This document shows, piece by piece, positions 9,003 through 21,111 of a DNA stretch of 35,865 nt. The notes beneath the pieces are model-generated. The model was given only the letters and a program-made list of their open reading frames with translations. It was not told the DNA's origin and did not search any database. Made by a program: the position numbers and the translations under genes. The first letter of the stretch is position 1. Each line of letters starts with the position of its first letter. The DNA is from Diphasiastrum complanatum (Eukaryota > Streptophyta > Lycopodiopsida > Lycopodiales > Lycopodiaceae). Location of the stretch: contig MU835831.1 in the NCBI GenBank assembly GCA_029204225.1, positions 1 to 35,865 of the forward strand. The letters run 5' to 3'.

Positions 9003-10339
9003 ATGGCTCGTAGAACCAGGGGGAGCCCTTGCTCCCCCGCTCCTCCCCGACTCCCCCCATCATCCTCTTCCCCACCCCCATCCACACCTACTGTCGCTCC
9101 ACCCCCCCCCCCCCCCGCTCCACCTACTGCTCCCCCTCCCTCCGCTCCACCTGTTGCTTCGGCCACCTCCTCCGCTCCACCTGTTGCTTCGCTCCCCTCC
9201 TCCGCTCCATCTGCTGCCCACCCATCCTCCGCTCCACCTCCCTCCGCTCCGTCTGATGCCCACCAACACCATCCTCTGTCCACTGCCCACCAGCTGCCCT
9301 CCTCAGCTCCACCCACTACCCTGCCCTCCCCTTCTTTCGCTCCACCTATTGCCCACTCGCCCTCCTCTGATCTACCTAATGCCCTGCCCTACCCATATGT
9401 TGCTCCGCCCTCCTCCTCCGCCCCACCTGCTGCCCCTTCTCTCCACTCCCCCTCCACATGCCGTCCTGCTACTGAGCAACAGGTCCCTCCTGCTGCGCAA
9501 CAGACACCTGCCCCCACTGCTACGCAACAGCAATCCCACTCGAACCCTCCCTCATCCCCTGTCCCTTCGACTCCCATCTCTACCAACGCTGCTCCAGACA
9601 CCCCCTTCCTGTCTCATGCCGACTACACCTCCTCCAAATCCTTCGAGAATTTTCTAGCCTACCAACTGAAAGAATTGCAGACAGATGTGCAAACTCTGAA
9701 ACTGGAAATCATCCACCTACGCACAAAGAACCAACAGCTCCGGACAGAAATGGAAAATAAATATGCTTCCCAGCCGGAAGAAGAGACAAAGGTGAAGATT
9801 CAAGATCTGGAACAACGACTGAACCAACACAAAGAATCGACGAACACATGGGCTTCTATCATCACCAGGAACAAAGCTACCAGTCCACCTTGGACAGCCG
9901 ATGACGGAAGTAAGTCTCCCCCTTTTTCATCATTCATTTCCGCTACTCTTACGGAAGAGAAACTTCGAGATTCCAAGGCTCTCAATATTAGGGTACGAGG
10001 CATAGTGGACACCCAAAATGCTGTTGACGAAGCAAAAAGAAATTTTTATGCGCTACCCTAGGACACAATGCAGATGGTTTGGATACAGCATGGCGTACTA
10101 GGAAAGACACCACTACCTTGGTCCTTCGCTTCACGTCACATACATATCGTAAGGCAACCTTGCGGAAAAGAACCAAATTGAGAGACACCAAAATCTTCAT
10201 GGATGATGACCTTACCTATATCCAAGTTGAAGAGAGACGCCAAGCACTCCAAACCGCCAAAGTGACCGGAAGACGAGCAATCTATCGTGATGGAGTTGTT
10301 CGGTACCTTGATGGTCCTGCATCCGGAAACAACCTATAG
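9003..10339 (+). pseudogene. LINE copy A ORF1: Pro-rich N-terminus, coiled coil, RRM-like and C-terminal domain
   Basis: Starts at MARRTRGS. Residues ~10-195 are very rich in Pro, Ser and Ala (disordered). About residues 208-285 (from SKSFENFLAYQLKELQT) show a heptad-rich coiled coil. From ~325 comes an RRM-like segment (ALNIRVRGI, then LVLRFTSHTYRK), then a basic C-terminal part with MDDDLTYIQVEERR and a final YLDG. This layout matches L1-type ORF1 proteins, which trimerise and chaperone LINE RNA. The frame breaks once near 10050 (stop at 10059-10061); the rest continues in another frame to a TAG ending at 10339. A minus-strand Gly-rich frame over 8942-9316 is only the shadow of the Pro-rich part. 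Confidence 0.82.
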
Positions 10340-11310
10340 GAAATTGGGGTCCCCGGGCATGGGAGCATCCCGGGACCCCCTCCACACCACCTACATCTTG
10401 GAATATGGAACTGTAATGGCATACACTCATCATCCACGGCTGGAGATCTTACCGACTTCATCACAGGCAGAGATATATTATTTTTTATGGAGACACATGA
10501 GAGCCCAAAGAGAGGACTACCCACATTTGCAGGTTACAGATGGAATTCAGTTTATAGGACAGAGACTCGATCAGCGAGTGGCAGAGGTTCGGGTGGAGTT
10601 GCATGTCTTTATCGAGAGTCACTACAACCAGTTATAGAGTTTCTCCGACATGATGCACAGGCACGATACATATGGGCTCATATCACTGGGCGAGCTATCG
10701 GTTTGGATAGGGATCTCTTCATTGCTGCCTGCTACTTCCCTCCAGAGTCGTCCTCCTTTGCAGACGGCTCTGGCTCTCCTTATACTGATCTCTCCGCTGA
10801 CATTGTCAGATTTACAGATCGGGGTTATGTCCTTCTCACTGGCGACTTTAATGCCAAGACTGCTACCAGACAGGTGGATTTCCACGACACTGATGACATA
10901 TTACGTACACGAGCTATTTATTGTGAGGACATTGGCATCACTAGGAGCTCAGAGGATATGATGGGCCCTATCACGAGTTATGGAGAGTACCTTCTACAGA
11001 TGGGTGAGGCTCACGAGTTGGCCATTTACAATGGCTTGGCTTGCTGGCCACATTCTAGCAGATTCACTTGCCATCCACATAGCGGAGGACACAGTGTTGT
11101 CGACTATCTCATGGGGTCACTAACTTTATCCCACTTATATCTGATTTCCACATTCTTCCCACTACCCTTTCCGATCACTCCTTCCTATCTTTCAGTATGG
11201 GCTCCATCCCGACTTCCCAACCACCCATTATTCCACCCATCTCTCGTGCACCCAAATACACCTTTGATCGCTCTCACATCAAGACATACCAGGACGCCGT
11301 CAGTTCACCT
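10340..11310 (+). pseudogene. LINE copy A ORF2, APE-type endonuclease domain
   Basis: The frame opens right after the ORF1 stop, without a clear ATG near the start. Motifs in order are WNCNG (10406-10420), the catalytic Glu in METHE (10487), SGRGSGGVACL, TGDFNAKT (about 10838), VVDYLMG (about 11098) and, one frame off, LSDHSFLSF (11167-11193) with the catalytic His. These are the signature residues of the apurinic-like endonuclease that nicks the target DNA for target-primed reverse transcription. The frame change near 11118 separates the last motif. After about 11308 the sequence jumps to RT at FDSVPR, so the linker and first RT motifs are deleted. Confidence 0.85.
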
Positions 11311-13090
11311 TCGACTCTGTTCCACGATCCCCTCTCATTCAGCGTCTACATGATCTTGGTTTTTCTACTGACATGATCTTAGCAGTGATGGCACTATATG
11401 AGAGAGTCCTTGGATGTTTTCGGAGTGATACCGGCATCTCAGACCACATCTGGAGCACTATTGGCGTGAAACAGGGTTGTTCTCTATCCCCAACCCTGTT
11501 TGGACTATATATTGACGAGCTTGAGAGAGTTATCGAGGGATGCGGTGGCACAGGTTGCAGGCTTGGGAGCATCTTGATTGCTATACTTTTATATGCAGAT
11601 GACGTGGTTCTCCTATCTTCTTCCAGAGAGGGATTACAGCGACAGCTAGACAGTCTTCATGCCTTCTGCAGTAGATGGGGATTGGGGGTTAGCATATTGA
11701 AAACCAAAGTTATGGTTTTCAACACATCGAGAGCTTTTATGCAGCGCCAGGAACTCATCTTTGATGGGCAACCCTTGGAGGTCGTATCTTCTTACACTTA
11801 CCTTGGCGTGCTTTTTACAGGCCCTATCTTTGGCATGCGACAGGCAGCCTCCGCCAGACTTGGGAAGGGTCACACCTCCCTTGTCCAGTTAGAGCGCTTT
11901 TGTTTCAGACGGTTTATTCGGGATGCCCCGAGTAAATGTCAGCTTTTTGATACTCTCGTTACTCCCACAGCCCTATATGCAGCAGAGGTATGGTGTGTGA
12001 GTCTTACACCTTTGGATTGGGCCAGTATTTCACGACTGCAGGTTCTCATGTTATCTCGGATGATACGGGCGAAGCCATCTGTCCCACATCAGATTATCCT
12101 GACAGAGTTCGCGATCCCTCCCATTCAGCTATCCGCCATCTTCCAGCTTATTCTATATATTCAGCGTATTATGACGTTACCCACAGATGAGCAGAGATAC
12201 ACACAGACGGCACTTGCCTTCTCGCGAGACCTTTATGATCAGGGGCATCGACTATCATGGTTTTCTCAAACCTCCCGGATACTGGATACACTTGGGATTT
12301 CTATCACAGACCTTCCATCGGGCACCCATGAGTATATCAGACGCTTTCTCTATAGAGCATACCTGAGCCGGACATGGCAGGGACAGCTCGGGGTCAAACC
12401 CGACTATTACAGGACACACTTTTTGGAGCTAGACACAGTTGGGTTTCCAGTTTTACCACACTATCTCACCTCAGGGCTATCTCATGGGCTCCAATTTATT
12501 CTGGGCCAGTTCCGAATGTCCTCACACCAGTTGGCGATTGAGACTGGACGCTTCCAGGGTACCCCACATGAGGAGCGTTTTTGTCAGTTATGCTCATTAT
12601 CTATGGTTGAGACAGAGGAGCATTTCCTTTCACATGTCCAGCTTACTATGAGATTAGAGGACGATATCATTGCCTTTTTCGTCAGACACCAGTTACATTA
12701 CGATCCCTCATATCATATGAGGACCCTAGATGTGTGGCACTTATGATACGTGAGATGTCCCTCCTGCGTCAGGACCTATGTCAGACAGCTCAACACACCT
12801 ATCCAGACTCACAGTCTCAGATTACATCCTTCTTCTCTCGCCGGAGATCACGCTCTGATGCAGACATGACTGACAGCGATTGCGACGACATTCCCAGACC
12901 TAGGATGCAGAGACGACGCATCACCCAGCCTCAGGCGGTCACGAGAGTTACACGCCCTACCAGACCTCTTACACAGAGACACACTATACATGCTCTTGTT
13001 CACAGGCGACGTCAGCGGGCTCCTGCACTTCCTCATGCTACAGCTCTCATTACATCCTTCTACAGCGCCAGTACAGACCTGGCATCTTGA
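11311..13090 (+). pseudogene. LINE copy A ORF2, reverse transcriptase and C-terminal region
   Basis: Begins at FDSVPR. The palm has GVKQGCSLSPTLFGLYIDELE and YADD (11592-11603), followed by the thumb and a long C-terminal region with CQLC at the zinc knuckle. A one-base loss near 12615 shifts the frame just before the last Cys of the CxxC-H-C knuckle. The distal part continues in the original frame from 12734 to the stop before 13090. It contains LRQDL, the PIP box QSQITSFF (12812-12835), an Arg-rich stretch and a second PIP-like ALITSFY near the end. The 11380-12593 part is almost identical to LINE copy B. Confidence 0.88.
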
Positions 13091-13280
13091 CATGGACACA
13101 TTTGACTACCATGCACAGAGATTATCGTTCATGTAGTTATCTTAACTTGTACTAGATGTTTCCTTTTTTTTCTTTATTACAGTTTTTGGAGGCGTTTACA
13201 CGCTCCACGGTTACCACATACTTGACATGTATTTCCTTAGTCTTATATGCCTTTTGGCATGGAAAAGACATTAATAAAGC
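13091..13280 (+). other. 3' UTR of LINE copy A with conserved hairpin
   Basis: It shares blocks CGCTCC, GGTTACCACA and ACTTGACATGTA with the other copies, then the hairpin ATGCC-TTTT-GGCAT (13247-13260) and ATTAATAAAGC. The AATAAA may act as a poly(A) signal, but the DNA copy continues with TTC and TC repeats instead of A. LINE RTs often recognise a 3' hairpin in their own RNA. Confidence 0.75.
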
Positions 13281-14398
<1,118 letters not shown>

Positions 14399-15638
14399 AT
14401 CTTGGTTTTTCTACTAACATGATCTTGGCAGTGATGGCACTATATGAGAGAGTCCTTGGCTGTTTTCAGAGTGATACCGGCATCTCAAACCACATCTGGA
14501 GCACTATTGGCATGAAACAAGGCTGTTCTCTATCCCCAACCCTGTTTGGACTATATATTGACGAGCTTGAGAGAGTTATCGAGGGATGCGGTGGCACAGG
14601 TTGCAGGCTTGGGAGCATCTTGATTGCTATACTTTTATATGCAGATGACGTGGTCCTCCTATCTTCTTCCAGAGAGGGATTACAGCGACAGCTAGACAGT
14701 CTTCATGCCTTCTGCAGTAGATGGGGATTGGGGGTTAGCATATTGAAAACCAAAGTTATGGTTTTCAACACATCGAGAGCTTTTATGCAGCGCCAGGAAC
14801 TCATCTTTGATGGGCAACCCTTGGAGGTCGTATCTTCTTACACTTACCTTGGCGTGCTTTTTACAGGCCCTATCTTTGGCATGCGACAGGCAGCCTCCGC
14901 CAGACTTGGGAAGGGTCACACCTCCCTTGTCCAGTTAGAGCGCTTTTGTTTCAGACGGTTTATTCGGGATGCCCCGAGTAAATGTCAGCTTTTTGATACT
15001 CTCGTTACTCCCACAGCCCTATATGCAGCAGAGGTATGGTGTGTGAGTCTTACACCTTTGGATTGGGCCAGTATTTCACGACTGCAGGTTCTCATGTTAT
15101 CTCGGATGATACGGGCGAAGCCATCTGTCCCACATCAGATTATCCTGACAGAGTTCGCGATCCCTCCCATTCAGCTATCCGCCATCTTCCAGCTTATTCT
15201 ATATATTCAGCGTATTATGACGTTACCCACAGATGAGCAGAGATACACACAGACGGCACTTGCCTCCTCGCGAGACCTTTATGATCAGGGGCATCGACTA
15301 TCATGGTTTTCTCAAACCTCCCGGATACTGGATACACTTGGGATTTCTATCACAGACCTTCCATCGGGCACCCATGAGTATATCAGACGCTTTCTCTATA
15401 GAGCATACCTGAGCCGGACATGGCAGGGACAGCTCGGGGTCAAACCCGACTATTACAGGACACACTTTTTGGAGCTAGACACAGTTGGGTTTCCAGTTTT
15501 ACCACACTATCTCACCTCAGGGCTATCTCATGGGCTCCAATTTATTCTGGGCCAGTTCCGAATGTCCTCACACCAGTTGGCGATTGAGACTGGACGCTTC
15601 CAGGGTACCCCACATGAGGAGCGTTTTTGTCAGTTATG
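14399..15638 (+). mobile_element. LINE copy B, truncated at both ends (RT to zinc knuckle)
   Basis: It starts in RT at GATCTTGGTTTTTCTAC, fused to the AATAAAG end of copy E, and stops at CAGTTATG, where the minus-strand gypsy LTR begins. The frame is open throughout (GMKQGCSLSPTLFGLYIDELE, YADD at 14638-14649). From about 14530 on it differs from copy A at only two positions that I could find over about 1.1 kb. The last residues of that frame (VTNRATADLELSYESIT) are LTR sequence, not LINE. Confidence 0.88.
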
Positions 15639-16050
15639 TTCAGTTACGAATAGAGCCACAGCTGATCTAGAATTAAGCTATGAAAGCATCACATGAGCAA
15701 GACTTAACCCTAGAAAGCAGGAAAGAGAGAGATTAAGGAGGCTAAAGAGAGAGATCAATATCATCAGCTGAATGACAAATGACACAGTTTCCCTACTTAT
15801 AGCCAAGAGGAAGCCCTAAAAGGAAGCTTCCAGTCCCTAGGGCCCAACTGGGAGGGATAATAGTGCGCCCTCCAAGAAGGCCCCCACTCTCCAGTAATAT
15901 GTCCAAATGGCCTAATAATGAATAATAAGGCCAAAGGCCAACCATATAGTCTGAATGTCACTAATGAATAAAAAAGGGCCCAAGGCCTGCTTATGCATAA
16001 AGTAAAGTAACTGTAAATGTAAATGGACGCGGCGAATGTAATGAGCCGAG
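15637..16050 (-). repeat. 3' LTR of the minus-strand chromovirus
   Basis: On the minus strand it lies after the pol stop at 16106 and a purine-rich GGGGAGAG. It carries a TATA box (CTATAAGTAG, about 15794-15803) and ends GTAACTGAACA. The end abuts LINE copy B; AGTTA (15632-15636) would be the target-site 5-mer. The U3 start is uncertain by about 10-20 bases. No second LTR of this sequence is found at the other end of the element. Confidence 0.65.
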
Positions 16051-16105
16051 TCCATAACTCTCCCCGACACAAAAAAAAGACCCAACTGCCGAAAAGATAA
16101 CCGGA

Positions 16106-19100
16106 TCAAGTAGCAGCAAGCCCTGGTGCATCAACAGCTAGAGGAACATCTGATGTAGAGGAATCAACAAGTGCAGCAAGAGCACGAGCCTGATCTGCAA
16201 GTAATGGTGTATGATAAAACACATCAATAGGCTCCCATGTAACCTCCTCAATAGGACGACCATCCCACTGGACCAAAAACTGAATCTGCCGGCGGCGTCG
16301 ACTATGGTATAGACGGACCTGTAATATAGCAGCAGGTAAAAATGGAAATAACTCTGGAGCAGTAGGAAACTCAGCATCACAAGGAGCGTCATCCTCAATA
16401 GCAGCACGTAATAAACTGACATGGAATACATCACAGGCGCGTGTGGAAGCAGGAAGCTGTAAGCGATATGTAACTGGACTAAGAACCTCCACAGTGCGAT
16501 AAGGCCCATAATAACGTGGTGCAAGCTTCTCAGTAGAAGCATGGCCCTGGACAAAATGATGACGTGCAAACCGTAAGCGTAGATAAACCATATCTCCAAG
16601 CTGAAACTCAACATGGCGGCGGTGACGATCAACTGAGGTCTGATAACGCTGCTGAACATGCTGTAAATGAGAACTGGCCCGAGTAATAAGCTCTCGAGCA
16701 CTTGATAGAAAAGATGCAAGTGTAACAGGTGTATCCTCAGGAGGAAGAGGAATGCCAGGTAAAAGAGGTGCATAGCCATGAGATAATAAAAATGGTGAGA
16801 CCCCTGTGCTGGTACTAACAGAGCTATTATAGCTATACTCTGCTAAACATAAATGCTGATCCCAATCCTTCCCTAAAGGAGTAACAAAATGGTGTAAATA
16901 ATCCTCAAGGATCCTGTTAAGGACCTCAGACTGCCCATCAGAAGTAGATTGATAAGCAAAACCCATAAAAAGCTGAACATCCAAAATACGCATAAGCTCT
17001 ATCCAGAATATAGATGTAAACTTACTATCCCGATCAGAAAGGATAGTACGAGGAAATCCATGCAGGCGGAAAATCTCTGATAGGAACAAACGTGCACACT
17101 GCTCTGCTGTGATAGTACTGCGAACTGGGATAAAATGTGCCTATTTCGAGAGCCTGTCAACTACCACCATACATGAATCGTGACCACGCTGGGTATGGGG
17201 AAGGCCAAGGATAAAGTCCATAGATATATCAGTCCACTAGCGATGAAGAATAGGCCAACTCTGGAGCAAACCAGCAGATTTAGAACGGGAGTACTTATTA
17301 CGAAGACAGAAAGGGCAGGTACGAATAAGTACAGCAAGCTCAGATCGAAGAGAGGGCCAATAGAAATGGTCTTTGAGACGAGCATAAGACTTCTGAAAAC
17401 CAAAGTGACCCCCAACAGGAGAGGAATGAGCATCCGACAACAATTGGGAACAGATACCCAAAGAACTAGGGATACAAAGAGAATCAAAATGATAAAGACG
17501 ATTGTCAATAATGGAGTAAACCTGATGAGGACTGGACGAAACAGGTGGGGCAGAACTATAAACATCACGAAAATCAGAACATGTAAGGTATGCTGCAGGT
17601 AGAGCATCAAACCATGGAGGAATAGTAGAAACGAGTGTATTTAACAAAGCTGGAAGACGAGATAATGCATCAGCAGCAGTGTTAGCACGACTAGGACGAT
17701 ACAATATGGAGAAATTAAAAGACTGTAAAAACTGCAACCAACGAAATTGACGATCACTAAGGTCATGTTGAGAAAACAGATAACGTAAAGACTGGTGATC
17801 AGTAATAATGTCAAATGGGACTCGATACAGATAATGACGCCACTTCTTAAGAGCATAGATAATAGCAAGAAGCTCTTTCTCATGCACCGAATAACGTTGC
17901 TCATAAGAGCGAAGACGACGCGACTCATAAGCAATAATACATTGTGACTGACGAAGTAAAGCACCCAAACCAACATTACTAGCATCAGTCTCAACAAGAA
18001 ACTTCTGATCAAACTGTGGTAAACACATAACGGCAGCATCAACAACAGCATGACGAAGAGTATCAAACGCTGTCTGACAATCAGGAGTCCACAGAAAAGT
18101 ACTAGACTTCTTCAAAAGTGCATGAAGAGGAGCTGCGATAGTGGCAAAATGAGGAACTGGACGACGAAGGTGAGTGGCTAACCCAAGAAACATACGAACA
18201 TGATGAATATCAGTAGGTATAGGCCAATCTTGGATGGCCTGAACCTTATGAGGGTCCAGACGAATGTGACCATTACAAATAAGAAAACCAAGAAACTCGA
18301 TCTCAGAAAAAGCAAAAGAACATTTAGACAACTTAGCAAATAACTGGTGGTGTACAAGTAACTGAAAGACCGAGGAAAGATGGGCAACATGCTCAGCAAG
18401 AGACTGACTAAAAATAAGAATATCATCAAAATAAACCAAGACACAATGACCAAGAAGCGGACGTAAGACGTTATTCCTCACATTCTGGAACGTAGGAGGG
18501 CCATTAGTAACACCAAAAGGAAGCACACGAAATTCATATAAACCAAGATGAGTACGGAAAGCAGTCTTATGTTCGTCAGAAGGGTGCATCCTGATTTGGT
18601 AATATCCAGAACGAAGGTCTATCTTGGAAAAGATTTTAGAGGTACCGAGCTGGTCAAAGAGGTCATCCATGTGTGGAATAGGGTACTGATTACGAATAGT
18701 CAACTTATTTAAAGCACGGTAATCAATAGAAAGGCGTTTGGTACCATCTTTCTTATTAATAAGGAGAACATGAGCACCAAAAGGGCTGTGACTAGGAACA
18801 ATGAGACCCTGATCTAACAAGGCAGTAATATGGAGCTCAAGCTCATCACGCTCAGATCGAGACATACGATAAGGGGGACGGGAGGGAGGAGCAGAACCAG
18901 GACGCAAATCAATATGATGGTTCACGTCACGTAATGGTGGTAGCGTCGTAGGTTCTGAAAAGACAAAAGCATACTGATGTAATAAGTCAAAAATCACCTG
19001 AGGAACAGCTGCTGGTGTAGAAACTGGAGGAACTGGTACAGCCCGCTGAACACATAATAAGGCAGCACAATGAGCCTTCGGCAGGCTGCGAATAAACTGC

Positions 19101-20746
19101 TTCCCAGTAATCAACTGGAAGTCTCCCTGAGAATCAATGCCCACAAGTGAGTGTGTAACTGCATCATGTACAAATGTCAATGTCTGCTGTGTCAAGTCCA
19201 GTGTAACGGCTCCAAGAGATGCAAACCAATCAGCACCAAGGATAAGATCATAACGCTCCATAGGGATAATGTAAAGATCTGCCTGTCCAGAGAAATCTCC
19301 AATGCGGTATGGTAAACGCTGAAACATCTGAGAACTAGGAAAAGAATGAGAACTGGCAACCTCAACTGTGAGAGGCTGGGAAGTAGGAACAGGTGAAGCA
19401 CGGATCCGACTAGTGATATAACTGCTAATAAAAGAATGAGTGCTACCAGTATCAACTAAAGCAATATACTCTCGACCTGTAATACGCACACGTAACCGAA
19501 TGGAGCGAGGACCAGGACGCCCTGTCCAAGTAGCATAGGCAAGCTGAGCATGGCAAGTAGCAGGAAGTAAATCAGGGGAAGGCTCAGAGGATAAGTCAGG
19601 CTCATCAGAAATATGAATGTAGATATCGGAATCATCTGGAGTAGTGCCCTCATGGTAAAAAACAGCAGTAGTAGTAGGGAGAGGCTGGCAGCAATCACGG
19701 GCAAGATGGTCAGGACTCTTACAACGAAAGCAAAGACGCTTCTGCTGAAGATCAGCGAACTCTGCAGACGTGTAACGTCGGACAAAAGCAGGTCGAGGAG
19801 TCGGAGGACGAGGAGGCGAAGGGGCAATGGAGAGAGCTAGAACAGAAGGGGCCGGTGTAGGGGTGAACGTAGCGGGAAAAGATGAAGCAGAAGGACGGGG
19901 TCGGGAGAAGCGGGAAGGAAGGGTGTCAGAGTACTTATGCTGTAAAGTACTGGCAAGAGACATCGCCTCAACAAGTGTGGTAGGACGGAAGGAAGAAACA
20001 TCATAATGTAAAGCACCACGAAGCCCAGCAATGTAACGAGAAATAAGCTTAGTGGGCTGTAGATCTGTGAAAAGATAAGAAAGCTCCATAAACTGATTTG
20101 TATAAAAAGGAAGATCACTGGTCTGAGTGAGACTACGGAATGTATCACGTTGGCGGTCAAGCCACTGAGGATCAATCATAGCATGGCGGAAGTCATGGCG
20201 AAAAGTATGCCATACATGGAGCCCTTCCCGATCAAGATCAACCCTATAAACTCGCCACCACGTGGCGGCACGTCCATCTAAATGTAAAGCAACCAACTGG
20301 ATCTTCTAAGGATCAGTCTTGGGGTAAATCTGAAAATATGTGTCAAGCTTAGCAAACCAATTCTCTAATAAGTTCCCGTCGGAGGAACCGGAATAGGTAG
20401 CAAGCTGTACCCTATCACGAAAGTCTCGAGCAAAGTGTGGCTCAGGAAGGGGAGGAAGAGGAAAGAAACCAGGAGGTGGGTTAGATGGAATGAACGGTCC
20501 ACCACTAGGCTGACTAGCAGAAGAAGATGGAAATCCAAATGGAGGGGGAGTCCCAAATGTAGGAAAAACAGGAGCTTTACCAGGACCATGAGGCTGTAAA
20601 CAATCAATCTGTGACTGCATAGTAGCAAAGCCGGTCATAACTGAATCGAAGCGAAGAACGAGGCCAGAAAGGGTCTCATCCATGCGACGAAACTGATCGG
20701 ATAAGGTTTCCTGAGTAGTCTCACTCGGGGTAGGTGAATGTGCCAT
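16106..20746 (-). pseudogene. Chromovirus Gag-Pol polyprotein, one frame with three amber stops
   Basis: A single frame of 1547 codons runs from MAHSPTPSE to the stop at 16106. It encodes Gag (VALHLDGRAATWW), zinc knuckle CFRCKSPDHLARDC (19691-19735), protease LVDTGSTHSF (DTG at ~19450), RT with YFDD (~18425), RNase H (VETDAS; ADALSRL), integrase with CPFC, SMDFI (Asp1), LSDRDSKF (Asp2) and GQSEVLNR (Glu), and a chromodomain (FLVQWDGRPIEEVTWE). The only breaks I see are in-frame TAG codons at 20306-20308, 17237-17239 and 17141-17143. There are no frameshifts, TAA or TGA, so the copy is fairly young. Chromoviruses make Gag and Pol from one frame, so its length is normal. Confidence 0.92.
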
Positions 20747-21111
20747 AATGATAGTGGAAGGAATAGACGAAAACTTGAGGGAGCGGACTATTGTCGTCAC
20801 CCCAAATTAGCCTATTACAACCAAAATTATCACAACTGAAAAAAAAACAGACAGCAATGAACAATGGAGAAGCTGTAAAAATGCGCTGGACAGCCAGGGA
20901 TACAATGTGAATTTGAAAGAGTAAACGGAGTCAGAATTCCTGAAAATGTGGTGGAGAATGAGCGCGCGACAGCCTTTTGATAAACTGTAAAAGATGGCTG
21001 GAATTGGAGAAAAAAAAAGGCAAAAGTGACAAGTTGGGAATGCTGAGGCAACGATTTACAGGTTGAAGAATTTTAGCTGTTTGGCGGGCGGAAGCTCGGA
21101 GATTACATGCA
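20747..21111 (-). other. Leader region upstream of the chromovirus gag, boundary with LINE copy F
   Basis: These are about 365 non-coding bases. They do not resemble the LTR at 15637-16050, and no TGGTATCAGAGC is present on the minus strand. A TTTTTTTTTTCAG stretch (near 20838) looks like a plant 3' splice site and could mean a spliced leader; this is weak. The 5' LTR is missing; LINE copy F sequence begins at about 21112. Confidence 0.45.

Larger units (their letters stand above)
8840..13280 (+). mobile_element. LINE copy A: ORF1, endonuclease, internally deleted RT, 3' UTR
   Basis: This is the only copy in the window that retains the 5' end: tandem-repeat leader, ORF1, APE endonuclease, RT, C-terminal region and 3' UTR ending AATAAAGC. 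A TTC and then TC tail follows. It is dead: there is a frameshift in ORF1 (~10050), one in the endonuclease (~11118), an internal deletion joining the endonuclease end to the RT motif FDSVPR (~11308), and a frameshift in the zinc knuckle (~12615). It has no poly(A) tail. Confidence 0.88.

Noticed and set aside
8942-9316. Gly/Ala-rich 124-residue minus-strand frame
   Set aside because: It is the antisense shadow of the Pro-rich LINE ORF1 head.
16106-20746. RNA editing or stop-codon reassignment as explanation for the three TAG codons
   Set aside because: Plant C/U editing acts on organelle transcripts, and the other genes here use the standard code; mutation at CAG is simpler.
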